Shown here: piece after piece, positions 32,101-39,746 of the stretch | How the letters are laid out: every line of letters starts with the position of its first letter | Position numbering within the stretch: the stretch's first letter is position 1 | Assembly (NCBI GenBank): GCA_037447655.1 | Contig: JBBHKE010001043.1 | Location: 49,561 to 113,560 of the forward strand | Direction: 5' to 3' | Origin: Zygnema cylindricum | Taxonomy: Eukaryota > Streptophyta > Zygnematophyceae > Zygnematales > Zygnemataceae | Length of the DNA: 64,000 nucleotides | Translations under genes and position numbers: made by a program | The notes under the pieces: generated by a model | What the model was told of the DNA's origin: nothing | The model's input: the letters and a program-made list of their open reading frames with translations, nothing else | Database searches by the model: none

Positions 32101-34316
32101 GATATCTCTCATACTCCGCCTCCCCTTTCCTCTTCCTTTTCCCTCTTCCAATTGTCTTCCTCTCGTAACAATATCCCTCATTATCTCCTCCACACCCTTT
32201 TCAAGTTTGCCCTCCCTCTCTTGACGTTCTTCTACACCTCTCTTTTCTCTTCTCTCACCCTCTCCCTCCCCCTCTAGCCTACCGCCTCATAATCATTGCC
32301 AGTCCACACCCCTTTTTCCTCCGTCTCTTTTAATATTTTTCCCCCACCCTTCCCCCTCCATTTCCTCTCCCCTCTTCTCCTAAAGATATTCCTCATTCTC
32401 TCTTCACGTCCCTCTGTCTCCGACATTTCCCATCAAGATCCCACGACCTCTTCGACCTCCCCAACGTTTTCTTTCCTTTCCCTCCCTCTCTCTCCAACAT
32501 CGTCTCTTCACGAAATACCTCATTCTCTCAACCCTCCACCCCAATCCCCCTTCCCCCCCCTTGTCCCCTATCTCCCTCCCAATCCTAAAAGAATCCCTCA
32601 TTCTGTTCTCTCCCTGTTACCCTAGTTTCCCCTTCTCCCTCCCGCACCGCCTACATTCTCTCCTTCCTCTTCCTCCACTATCCCATTTCCTACCTCCTTC
32701 CCTTGACGACATTCAGATTCTCTTCAAACCCCACTTCTCTCTCCCCTTTTCCCCTCCATCTTTCTCATCCCTCTCCTCTCAATGTGCACATTTCTCTCCC
32801 CGCCTCCCTACCCCTGACTCTCCTACAACGATCCCTCATATTCTTTCCCCCCTCCCCCTCTTTCAAATGGATCCCGCAGCATCTCTTCCAGTTTCTACCT
32901 GCTCCCTCCACCTCGACTCCCCCTCCATCTACCCCCTCCCTCCATAACGCCATCCCTGAATTTCTCCCCAACCCCCCTTCTAACGCCGCCCCCTTCCACT
33001 GACCCCTCTCCCCTTCTGTCAAGATCCCCAATCCACTCCCCCCCTCATCTAACACCCTTCCCCTCCTTACGGGATGTCTTAACCTCTTCCTCCCTTTACC
33101 ATCCCTCGCCCTACTTACTGCTTCATTCTCTTCTCCCCCATCCCGATTTTCTCTCTCGATCGCACTTACCCTTTCATCACTTGCAATACTAACCGTCAGA
33201 TTCTCTATCCCCCCCCCTCCCGTTTACCTTTTCCACCCTCTCTCTGCTGATAATTTCAAGTGTGGCCTCAATTTCCCCTCTCTCCTCGCCCTCCCCTCTC
33301 GTAGCAAAATTCCTCCACATTCTCTTCCTCCCCTCCCGTTCACTCAAATCTTGACCCTTTTCACCCTTCCTCTCCTTACAAAGCCCCTCATTCTCTTCCA
33401 CCCCCATTTTCCCATCTCTCCCTCTCCTATTACACTTCCGCCCTCTCCCTCTCCCTCCCCCTCGCCTTCCTCCTTTCGTCTCCTCACAGATCCATGATTA
33501 TCGCCCCCAATTTCTTCCCTCCTCCTCCCTATTCCCCTCTCTCCTCCCTGTCTTAACAAGATCCCTCATTCTCTCTCCTTCCCCTTCCCCCTCACGCCCC
33601 TTCCCTTTTCCTTCCTCCATCTAATTACAATCCACATTCGCTTCAACCTTTCCTCCTTTATCCCTCCTCCCTCTCCACCTTCCCCCTCCATTTTCTTTGA
33701 TAGAGTCCCTCACTTCCTTCTCCCCCTCACCTTCTCAAACCTCTCTCCTCCCCCCCCATTTCCCCTTCCCACCCTTTGCTATTCTCTCTCCCCCCTACAG
33801 CCTCGCCAGCACCCAAGCCTCTCTCTGAAAGCGCATCGCAGCAGAGACTGCACGCAGTCTACCAATCATACATCAGTGCGGAATTCAGTGCGACTTTCAG
33901 TGCGGGATTCAGTGCGCGATGCGGAGCGCGATTCAGAGCGAGTTTACCACACAAGGGAGTGCACGCAAGGATAGTCGCTCACATCCAAACCACGCGACGG
34001 GAATCGTCGCACGTGAAGGTCCCCCCATCGCATTTGATTTCGGGAAAGTTGTTTTTGTTCGCGACGGCCGCCTTCACCGCCTCCAGAGCCGACTCTGCAG
34101 CACAACCGTACGGACAGAGGAGGTAGAGGAGCGAATGAGATCCAGATCTCGCACGTGTGAAGACATGGACTGCAGACCAAGAAAGCGAAAAAGGATGGTG
34201 AAAGGAGGGGAAAGCTTACTGTCTGGATCCGGCATGGGTCCGACGTAGTATCCCATGACAAGTGCCACGTGGCATGCTAAGACCAGCACTGCCGCGGTGA
34301 CCATAGTGGCCGCCAT
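8038..34316 (-). CDS. Giant secreted LRR-EGF-papain gene, 5' part
   Basis: Exon by exon on the minus strand: signal peptide (34316-34220), LRR N-cap (34094-33983), 12 LRR exons of 72 nt, three irregular LRR exons, EGF-like exon, C1A protease N-terminal exon, then protease middle exons (8971-8038). Junction phases fit from exon 1 through the twelfth LRR (phase 1, then phase 2 throughout). The predicted product is extracellular: signal peptide, plant-type LRR ligand-binding solenoid, disulfide-rich EGF, protease. No transmembrane helix or kinase is seen. I infer that it originally continued into the EGF-LysM exons now inverted at 3215-5533. Lesions: LTR insertion and loss of the catalytic-Cys exon, stop and frameshift at 8437-8580, two LRR exons of 71 or 73 nt, and truncation at 8038. 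It is probably a pseudogene of, or alternative configuration to, an intact paralog. Confidence 0.8.
8437..8580 (-). pseudogene. C1A protease exon with stop and frameshift (second copy)
   Basis: Mirror of 2672-2815 with the same TGA and frame change before LALQQQPAIVSIEA. Confidence 0.75.
8708..8971 (-). CDS. C1A protease exon after active-site Cys (second copy)
   Basis: Mirror of 2281-2544: IESALYIARAG ... CSSGGWPFQALDYA, with the same splice sites. In this copy an upstream protease exon does exist (10291-10522), separated by the LTR fragment. Confidence 0.85.
9140..9998 (+). mobile_element. LTR plus primer-binding site, fragment of retroelement
   Basis: The LTR starts tgttga at 9140 and ends aaca at 9798. 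It is followed by agtggtattggagc, matching the 3'-end initiator tRNA-Met site TGGTATCAGAGC except at two positions (9801-9812). About 190 bp of internal sequence follow (ATG at 9817), then similarity is lost. The element lies in reverse orientation to the protease gene, between the protease exons at 10291 and 8971. Confidence 0.6.
9801..9812 (+). other. Primer-binding site (tRNA-iMet 3' type)
   Basis: tggtattggagc against TGGTATCAGAGC: 10 of 12 match, placed 2 bp after the LTR end. This distinguishes the family from the Copia elements at 37-49 kb, which use a different tRNA region. Confidence 0.55.
10291..10522 (-). CDS. C1A protease exon: propeptide end and mature N-terminus
   Basis: Acceptor gtatcag in phase with the EGF exon (G|TA). 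The frame begins VELKLFHWELHGSG and ends with IPSWMVATNWNWVNGQAV followed by TAISDQKTCST. The tail fits the papain N-terminus IP..VDWR..GAVTPVKDQG.CGSCW. The expected CW of the active site is missing: the frame runs CSTCKTT with a possible donor gtgcaa at 10290. The next exon would supply the catalytic Cys and was not found between here and 9140. Confidence 0.7.
10718..10851 (-). CDS. EGF-like exon between LRRs and protease
   Basis: Acceptor gtttcag, donor gtgagc at 10717. The frame MCEICNAIEATDVFGGHGIC continues CTCNEGYSTIGNDYLCTF: six cysteines with the C.C.EGY signature. The entry phase does not match the visible donor of the preceding LRR exon, so either that donor differs or a small exon is missing. 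Confidence 0.8.
10952..11060 (-). CDS. Last LRR exon and C-terminal cap
   Basis: Acceptor cttccag, donor gtaaac at 10951. With two bases from the previous exon it reads L-KLQNNLFSGQITRAFQTI and then VNVDVSKNFLSGTT. This is one LRR and the start of another without IP, typical of the end of a plant LRR solenoid. Confidence 0.8.
11794..11866 (-). CDS. LRR exon with irregular length
   Basis: Donor gtgagt at 11793; the acceptor is either cattgcag or the AG two bases later, giving 73 or 71 nt instead of 72. The LRR frame reads KLVGVIPASFSKLQKL and joins the next exon in phase (tt|g = Leu). The entry phase does not fit the upstream exon. Confidence 0.75.
12634..12704 (-). CDS. LRR exon of 71 nt (frame-breaking)
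   Basis: Acceptor gtcacag, donor gtaag. The frame contains NQLSGSIPSSMDKLISL. One base is missing at the 5' end relative to its neighbours, so the phase-2 reading would hit TGA inside the exon. A disabling deletion, or the exon is skipped. Confidence 0.75.
12908..13336. repeat. Intron block, copy 1 of a 429-bp near-identical pair
   Basis: Aligns without gaps to 22494-22922 (offset 9586) with about three differences by eye. It lies in the intron just downstream (gene sense) of the LRR exon at 13350. A more diverged relative is at about 23730-24060, next to the LRR exon at 24091. Confidence 0.85.
13350..13421 (-). CDS. LRR exon 12 of the 72-nt series
   Basis: Flanked by AG and GTAAG, phase 2 in and out. 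Reads NQLSGSIPLLIVNLTSL. Closest to the exon at 24091, suggesting exon-plus-intron duplication. Confidence 0.85.
13875..13946 (-). CDS. LRR exon 11 (72 nt)
   Basis: Acceptor caaaag, donor gtaag. Reads NLLNGSIPSSIGQMRSL. Shares the MRSLQYL ending with the exons at 15198 and 25054. Confidence 0.85.
15198..15269 (-). CDS. LRR exon 10 (72 nt)
   Basis: Donor gtaag; reads NYLNGNIPSSIGRMRSL. The surrounding introns resemble those around the exon at 25054 (offset about 9.86 kb). Confidence 0.85.
16458..16529 (-). CDS. LRR exon 9 (72 nt)
   Basis: Donor gtaag; reads NKLSGSIPSSIGQLTSL. Confidence 0.85.
17822..17893 (-). CDS. LRR exon 8 (72 nt)
   Basis: Acceptor gccacag, donor gtaag; reads NQLSENIPSSIGNLISL with the Leu codon split tt|g across the donor. 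Confidence 0.85.
18022..18541. repeat. MITE in intron
   Basis: Left end gcgaatcgtaataagcgta, right end acgctaattacgatttgcggtgta: imperfect terminal inverted repeats of the family described at 52274. It contains a 20-A run at about 18060. Confidence 0.55.
19679..19750 (-). CDS. LRR exon 7 (72 nt)
   Basis: Donor gtaag; reads NQLSGNIPSSMGNLKSL. The preceding intron sequence (caggttgtttctagacggtgtt) recurs before 21710 and at 26720. Confidence 0.85.
21372..21557 (+). other. ORF fragment with nuclear-receptor-like zinc-finger pattern
   Basis: An open frame on the plus strand, inside an intron of the LRR gene, contains ICRVCGETVGQFHHQQTTC followed by GFFGCKPLF. The C-x2-C-x13-C spacing, VCG and GCK resemble the first zinc finger of nuclear-receptor DNA-binding domains, although the last pair is C-x4-C instead of C-x2-C. 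A frameshifted relative lies at 26461-26640. Nuclear receptors are not known in plants. This may be chance similarity or a remnant of a mobile gene fragment. No start context or full domain is seen. Confidence 0.3.
21710..21781 (-). CDS. LRR exon 6 (72 nt)
   Basis: Donor gtaag; reads NQLSGNIPLSIGNLITL. Confidence 0.85.
22494..22922. repeat. Intron block, copy 2 of the 429-bp pair
   Basis: Near-identical to 12908-13336. Unlike copy 1 it is not followed by an LRR exon; unrelated sequence starts right after cctagc. Confidence 0.85.
23085..23690. repeat. Degenerate GGCATT hexamer array, short
   Basis: About 600 bp built of ggcatt, ggcatg and ggcaat hexamers with few stops, giving long low-complexity ORFs (Met-Pro, Ala-Asn, Gly-Ile repeats) that I do not regard as genes. 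It aligns with about 28025-28630 (offset about 4.94 kb), so the arrays share a duplication. Located in an intron of the LRR gene. Confidence 0.85.
24091..24162 (-). CDS. LRR exon 5 (72 nt)
   Basis: Donor gtaag; reads NQLSGSIPLSIVNLTSL, nearly the same as the exon at 13350. Confidence 0.85.
25054..25125 (-). CDS. LRR exon 4 (72 nt)
   Basis: Donor gtgag; reads NYMSGSIPSSVGQMRSL. Confidence 0.85.
26461..26640 (+). pseudogene. Decayed copy of the zinc-finger-like fragment
   Basis: Aligns to 21390-21570 but has a one-base deletion and in-frame TAGs. It keeps the CHQQTTCGFFGCKP part. It belongs to the same large intron duplication (21060-21680 and 26150-26740). Confidence 0.4.
26742..27540 (+). 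mobile_element. Possible LTR retroelement fragment in intron
   Basis: A sequence starting tgttgcac (26742) interrupts the intron block shared with 21640. It ends near aattaacaata, followed by tgttatcagagtggcc (27109), similar to the initiator tRNA-Met primer site. About 27395-27490 reads like a broken CCHC zinc knuckle with a stop. Boundaries are uncertain. Confidence 0.35.
27685..27756 (-). CDS. LRR exon 3 (72 nt)
   Basis: Donor gtaag; reads NQLSGTIPSSITQMTSL. Confidence 0.85.
27880..30290. repeat. Degenerate GGCATT hexamer array, long
   Basis: About 2.4 kb of hexamer variants (ggcatt, agcatt, ggcatg, gacatt). Nearly all frames stay open for hundreds of bases because the unit has no stop codon, so long predicted proteins here are artefacts. 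It forms most of the intron between the LRR exons at 30583 and 27685. Confidence 0.9.
30583..30654 (-). CDS. LRR exon 2 (72 nt)
   Basis: Donor gtaag; reads NQLSGSIPSSMGKLKSL. Confidence 0.85.
31195..31266 (-). CDS. LRR exon 1 (72 nt)
   Basis: Donor gtaag; reads LTGIIPLSIIRLTSLRTL. First LRR after the N-cap exon at 33983; the split codon (AT|G) fits. Confidence 0.8.
31800..33785. repeat. Polypyrimidine tract (about 1.9 kb) in intron 2
   Basis: The plus strand is almost only C and T with recurring ccctcattctctc blocks about every 70-130 bp; the transcribed strand is therefore GA-rich. Strong strand asymmetry. It is a degenerate minisatellite and I see no gene in it. Confidence 0.85.
33983..34094 (-). 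CDS. LRR N-terminal cap exon
   Basis: Acceptor gtgctgcag, donor gtgagc. With the single A of exon 1 it starts Lys-Ser and reads ALEAVKAAVANKNNFPEI, then KCDGGTFTCDDSRRVVW and AT|G. This fits a plant LRRNT (ALLAFK ... C.W.GV.C....RV..L). The length of 112 nt (2 + 36 codons + 2) converts phase 1 to the phase 2 used by every LRR exon, which ties the signal exon to the LRR array. Confidence 0.8.
34220..34316 (-). CDS. First exon: start codon and signal peptide
   Basis: ATG at 34316 followed by MAATMVTAAVLVLACHVALV, a hydrophobic core typical of a secretory signal peptide, then GYYVGPMPDPD. Donor gtaagc at 34219, phase 1. Intron 1 is 125 bp (34095-34219). No clear TATA box was recognised in the 300 bp upstream. 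Confidence 0.8.
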
Positions 34317-35374
34317 GCTGACGCAATCGTCTATTCTCGCGATAAGCTAAAAAGGTTTTTAGTAGCAGTGCGAATTAGGTTTTTTGACTCTGGAAAACTG
34401 CTCTTCCCTCTCTTCTCCCAAGGGTGCAAAGGAATCCGAGGCGTCGTAAAACGAATCTTAAGGCCGACTCCGTGTCTTGAGTCGCCAATATTTGTACGGC
34501 AAAAATTGTACGGCATTCGAGTGAAATAACTGTAAAAGTACATCAGGATATTGAAAATTGTCAAAGAGCTTCCAATAGTACATTCTCTCTTAAAGGTTTG
34601 TACGAACTCACTGTTGTACATCGTTCAAACTGTACGGTAAACATGGAATGAACGCGCAGCAAATCCACGAAGGCCAATAGACGACAAAGAGAGCGTTACG
34701 GGATGTCCTCCGTCGAAGATTTCTGTTGGATTTGCGTCCACCGTGACGGAAGTCACATGGCCATGTGACGTGTCGTGGAGTCACCCGGCCGTCCATCGTC
34801 GCGGTGGTCTTTCCGTACAGCCATCATCCGCTGGCCGCTGGTCTTGCAGGCGGTGGGGAAACGGTGGTCATCCACGGGCTGGTTTTATTCGCACGTGCGA
34901 TTTTATGACAAACCTTTCTCGCGACCTGGTTTAATTTTCACGCGAAGATGCGGTGGTCCGACTCAGCATGAAGCAAGAAGACAAAATTCGTACCATACAC
35001 GACAGCTCGCAATGTCGGTGACGTGCAAACTCGAAGGAGTCACCACGTCACCTTTTGTCAGCTAGCAGACAAGTACTCATGATGAAAGTACTCATCACTA
35101 TTAGCGTTGAAATTTGGGGTAAATATTATTATTCTGTTTAGGACTAAATTGGGGGCGCCGAATGAGCGTTATCAACGCTAGTTGCGATTGACGGTTTATC
35201 GTACAGTTTAAAGTACATTACGGTGAAGTACTGTACTGTGGCATTCGACACGCAGCACAACCGTACGGACAGAGGAATTAGAGGAGCGAATGAGATCCAG
35301 ATCTCGCACGTGCGAAGACAGGGACTGCAGACCTAGAAAGCGAAAAAGGATGGTGAAAGGAGGGGAAAGCTTAC

Positions 35375-35471
35375 TGTCTGGATCCGGCATGGGTCCGACG
35401 TAATCTCCCATGACAAGTGCCACGTTGCACGCTAAGACCAGCACTGCCGCGATGACCATAGTGGCCGCCAT
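35375..35471 (-). pseudogene. Duplicated signal-peptide exon
   Basis: Second copy of exon 1 with three amino-acid changes (Thr to Ile, His to Asn, Tyr to Asp) and the same donor. Similarity to intron 1 continues to gtgctgc at about 35243 and stops exactly where the LRR N-cap exon should begin. It could serve as an alternative first exon and promoter if spliced to 34094, otherwise it is a dead copy. Confidence 0.7.
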
Positions 35472-35696
35472 GCTGACGCAATCGTCTCTTCTAACGAATA
35501 AGTAAAGTTTTTTAGCATCTGCTAATGTGGTGTTTGACTCTGGAAAATGGTTTCTTCCCTTTTTTTAGGGTTCCCTAACTTCTCCAGAAGATGCAAAGGA
35601 ATCCGAGGCGTCGTGAAACGAATCTTAAGGCCGATTCTCCGTTGAGTTCGCCAATAATTGTACGGAAATCGTTGTACTGCACTCGTGCGAATAAAC

Positions 35697-35918
35697 TACA
35701 CCGCCAATCGCTATTAGCGTTGTGTACGCTACTCCCGTCCCGTTTTTTTTTGTTTTTATTCTCAAATAGAATTATCCACACTATTTAAAAAAAAACCCTA
35801 ATTCCTAATTAGAGTAATCGATTTCTTCCAAAATTTCCAAATTCCCAATTAGCGTACACCACGCTAAATAATAGTATACGCTAATCAAACCTAAATGCTA
35901 ATAGCGATTGGCGGTGTA
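35697..35918. repeat. MITE (222 bp)
   Basis: Ends tacaccgccaatcgctatta and taatagcgattggcggtgta are near-perfect inverted repeats. No coding capacity. Confidence 0.7.
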
Positions 35919-37133
35919 CTGTACTGTACAGTAGCTCGCATGAGTAGGCTTCTGTACAAGGATACCACAATGTCGAAAACTGTCAAAGTTGTTACAAGAG
36001 TACATTCTCACATTAACATTAGTACAACGATACTTTTGTCCGTTGTTCAAACTGTACAGTGAACATGGAATGAACGCGCAGCAAATCCACGAAGGCCAAT
36101 AGACGACAAAGAGAGCGTTACGGGATGTCCTCCGTCAAAGATTTTCTGCCGAATTTGCGTCCACCGTGACGGAAGTCACACGGCGCTGTGACGTGTCGTG
36201 GAGTCAGCCGGCCGTACATCGTGGCTGTGGTCTTTTCGCACAACCGTCCGCCGGTCGTCGATGGTCTTGCAGGCGGTGGAGACACGGTGGTCGTCCACTG
36301 GCTGGTTTTATTCGCACGTGCGATATAATTACAAACCTCCCTCACGACCTGGTTTCACGCGAAGGTTGGAGATGCGGTGGTCCGACTCAAAATAAAGTAC
36401 GAAGATAGTACGAAGACAACGTTAGTAAATAGGGGTGACGTGTAAAACCCGAAGGAGTCGCCACGTCACCTTTTGTCAGCTAATAGACAAGTACAGTACT
36501 CATGACAAAAGTACTCATCACTAATAGCGTTTAAATTTTGGGTCAACATTATTAATATTATTAGGTCAAAATGGGGGGCGCCTAATTAGCTTTATTAACG
36601 GTAATAGCGATTCACGGTGTACTGTACTGTGTAAAGTACATAAAAGTACAATGAAGTACGTTACTGTACAGTATTGTACTCTACTATTTGACAAGCGTCG
36701 GCCTCTGTCAACCAGCTCTAAAAAAATCGCATTTTGATTCGACTTCTTTTTAAAAGTAAGCGAGAGCGATTCGAAGGACCAGCGTCAAGATTTGCATTTT
36801 GATTGTTTTCCAATTTCCGGTAAGAAGACAAAATTTCTACCGTACACGACAACTCGCAATGTAGGTGACGTGTAAAATCAAAGGATACACTACGTCACTT
36901 TTGTCAGCTACAGTACAGTCCTGTAGTAGACAAGTACTCATGACACATGGACTCATGCTTACTTCACACGTGTCACTAATAGTTAGCGCCCCATATTATT
37001 CTCCTTTGCCACGGAATACTTTTACCGTCCGAAGTATCACATATCTCCATGTTGTGAAAGACGCTGAACCCTAACCGCAGGGTAACTCCGCAACCTCATA
37101 AAATGTATAACTGCGAGCGTTTCACAGTACAGC

Positions 37134-37248
37134 ACACCGTGAATCCCTATTAGCGCTATAGTTTAGGGTCAAAATTAATATTGTCATTTGGTCAAAATTT
37201 GAGGGCGCCGAATTAGCGTTATCAACGCTAATTGCAATTGACGGTGTA
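37134..37248. repeat. MITE (115 bp)
   Basis: Ends acaccgtgaatccctattag and aattgcaattgacggtgta; internal gggcgccgaattagcgttatcaacgct. Same family. Confidence 0.65.
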
Positions 37249-37406
37249 CCGCACAGTGTAAAGTACATTACAGTACAGTACTGTCTTATTCGGCACGCGG
37301 GGGACCACCGTCTGCCAGCTGTGAAATACTCAAATTTTGAATCGTTTTGGGAAGCCGACAAAAGCAGACAGGCAGATACTCGCAAATAATGATTTAATAC
37401 AGGCCA

Positions 37407-37886
37407 TGTTAAGGGTAATTTCCGGTCAGTTTCCATACGTCAACCTTAGTCTCATTTTGTCTTAGGTCAACCGAGACCGTACTCCACTTATTCAAGTACG
37501 GTCTCGTCCACTTAGTCTTTTGTCCTACGAGAACAAAGACCGTACTCCACTTATTCGAGTGCGGTCTCGTCCACTTTAGTCTCATTTGCCCTATGTGAAC
37601 AAAACCGTGCTCCACTTATTCAAGTGCGGTCTTATAATTGTACTTTTGGTCTTATTCTTTCCTTTTCTTTTCGTCTATCAACTTTGTCTAATAGATTTGG
37701 TCTTTGTGTAGCCGCCCAAATCTACTTTGTGTAGCGTAGTTCGGTACTATCCACAGTAATTAGCATTTTGTAACTTTGTATAAAAGGATCTCGTTTCATA
37801 ATGAAATTATCAATCTCGATCACACAATTCAAATGTTTTGACTCTCTCTATCTTTTATTATGGCGTCCAATAATCCTACTCCTATA
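37407..37886 (+). repeat. 5' LTR of outer Copia
   Basis: Starts tgttaaggg and ends cctata. It contains three copies of a ccgtactccacttattc-type repeat at about 37475-37625. The gag ATG (37860) lies within the LTR, 27 bases before its end. Confidence 0.9.
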
Positions 37887-38828
37887 GGTTATGGGCCAAA
37901 CCATGCAACTTCCAATAATATTCAGAAGTTCGATGGTTCAAATTTCTATGATTGGTCATTTTCTGCCATGCATCTTTTTAAGTTAGAGAAAATTTGGGAT
38001 TTTTTCACTGGCACATCTAAACCACCAGTCATTAATACTACAGATGACGCGGCGACCAAAACAACCAAAACTCAAGAAATCGCGGAATGGAAAGTCAAGG
38101 ACGACAACGCTCACGCGCGCCTAGTAATGGCACTAACGACAGAAAAAACGCGACTCATTCGAGGCGCCCTCACGTCGGCCGACGCTTGGTCTCGTTTGAC
38201 GGCCGCGTACGTACAAACCGGTTGGGCGGCTCGTCGCATTCAAAAGCGAGCATTTTTCAATTTATTGAAAAAGACGACGGAATCGATGCAAGATTGGATA
38301 AGTACAGTTGACCTATTTTCAGGGAAGTGTGAAATGATTGGCGTAATCTTGTCTGATGAAGATTTGTCATCCACTTTATCACCTTTCATCTCATCTTTTG
38401 ACAATCTTGAAAATCCGATCCCTTTTTACGCTTTATGTACAAAATTAATGCATGAAGAAACAAAAATCTTGTATTTTTCTGCATCTAACCCTTCCTAAGT
38501 CAACGCGTACTTTGCTTCAAATTTTGAACCTAACTTGGGGGGGGCGCCGTCTGTCATTTGCAATTATTGCAAAGAGCTAGGACACACGCCAACCGAATGT
38601 CGCAAGCTGGCACGCAAAAAAGCTATAGAGGCGTCAAATTCAAATTCCAACGGTGAAGCCAAAACGACTCACGTTCTCCCCACTCCTACTCCACTTCCCC
38701 AGTCCTCCCCGCAACCTATTTTTCCCCCAAATTATCCGTACCATTACCCTTATCCTCCTCCATCCCAAAGTCCACATCACTCCACCCCCTTTGCCGCCGG
38801 CCATTTCGCGTCATACAATCCCCATTGA
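37860..38828 (+). pseudogene. Copia gag with zinc knuckle
   Basis: Starts MASNNPTPIGYGPNHATSN. A UBN2-type capsid region includes WSFSAMHLFKLEKIW and LIRGALTSADAWSRL. One TAA at 38496 separates it from the in-frame zinc knuckle CNYCKELGHTPTEC (about 38560-38601) and a Pro-rich tail ending at 38826. The first nine codons come from the LTR. Confidence 0.8.
37887..37897 (+). other. Primer-binding site: initiator tRNA-Met anticodon arm
   Basis: ggttatgggcc directly follows the LTR. It is complementary to the GGCCCATAACC anticodon region of eukaryotic initiator tRNA-Met, the half-tRNA type of priming known from Drosophila copia, not to the tRNA 3' end. It lies inside the gag reading frame. Confidence 0.75.
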
Positions 38829-38855
38829 CCAATCCCTCCACCTCTCCTTTTTTTT

Positions 38856-39476
38856 TTGTCTAATCCTCCTCTCGCATCCGCAAATCCTTCTTGTCCTCCC
38901 CCAGCCCCGGAATTCGGCTACAAAAATCTCGCCCACGCTGGTCTGGACGTTTCTTTTACACCCGGGTATGCGTTTTTATCTCATGCCACGCATAATGATT
39001 GGATCATTAATACTGGTGTCGGTCATCACCTCTCTCCTCAATCTGATTGGTTTACACATTTAACTCCTTTACTCTCCCCTATGCAGATACGTTTTGGGGA
39101 CGACCGCATCCTATTGGCCACTCGCTCTAACCACGTCCGCGTTCCAAATTCCTCGATTAACATTGAGAATGTCCTTTTAGTCCCTGGCTTAGCTCGGAAT
39201 TTATTTTCTGTTCGAGTCGCTATGACTGACGGCGTTAAGGCCGAGTTTGATGAAGATAGCGTTCAATTTTTAAGAAAAAAGGACAAAATTAGCTTAGGTT
39301 TTGGAATAGCAAAAGACTCTATGTATTTTTTACAATCCTACAATCCTAAAAATCTTTTTGCATCAAGTGTTAGCGTCCATTTTGCTTTAAATGCTTGTGC
39401 AGACGATTTTTCCATTTGGCATTTACGCTATGGGCATTTAAATAACGATAGTTTAACTTCTTTGCCAAACTTGTAA
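38856..39476 (+). pseudogene. Copia protease and pre-integrase region
   Basis: The protease motif reads NDWIINTGVGHHLSP where active elements have D-S/T-G, so the catalytic Asp is Asn. A pre-integrase FSIWHLRYGHLNND motif follows, then a stop. Confidence 0.75.
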
Positions 39477-39505
39477 CCATAATCAACACTTTTTCTAACA
39501 AATAA

Positions 39506-39746
39506 TTGGATTTTTGTCATGGGTGCATTAAAGGCAAAATGCCTCGTCAATCTTTCCCTATCAGTACTACCATTATCACAAAAACACTTGCTCTCATTCA
39601 CGCCGACATATGCAGTCCCATGCGCACACAAAGTTTTGGCGGCTCCTTGTACTTTGTTTCTTTCATCGATCATGCCACCCGCTTTTCCCATGTGTATACT
39701 ATTTGTCATAAATCTGACGTTTTTGCACGTTTTCAAGAATTTAAAG
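39506..39746 (+). pseudogene. Integrase, N-terminal part (before insertion)
   Basis: Contains CHGCIKGKMPRQSFP, LIHADICSPM with the first catalytic Asp, and FIDHATRFSHVY. The frame is interrupted after EFK by the nested element's target site taaag. Confidence 0.8.

Larger units (their letters stand above)
34630..36560. repeat. Tandem duplication upstream of the gene
   Basis: 34640-35120 and 36060-36540 are similar throughout (shared aatgaacgcgcagcaaatcc, gtgacgtgtcgtggagtca and gctggttttattcgcacgtg), offset about 1.42 kb. 34100-34316 recurs at 35265-35471, offset about 1.16 kb. A third partial copy lies around 36830-36930. MITE pieces separate the copies. Confidence 0.75.

Noticed and set aside
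32006-33559. Overlapping Ser/Pro-rich and Arg/Gly/Glu-rich frames
   Set aside because: Product of the polypyrimidine tract, which seldom yields stop codons; no domain or splice context.
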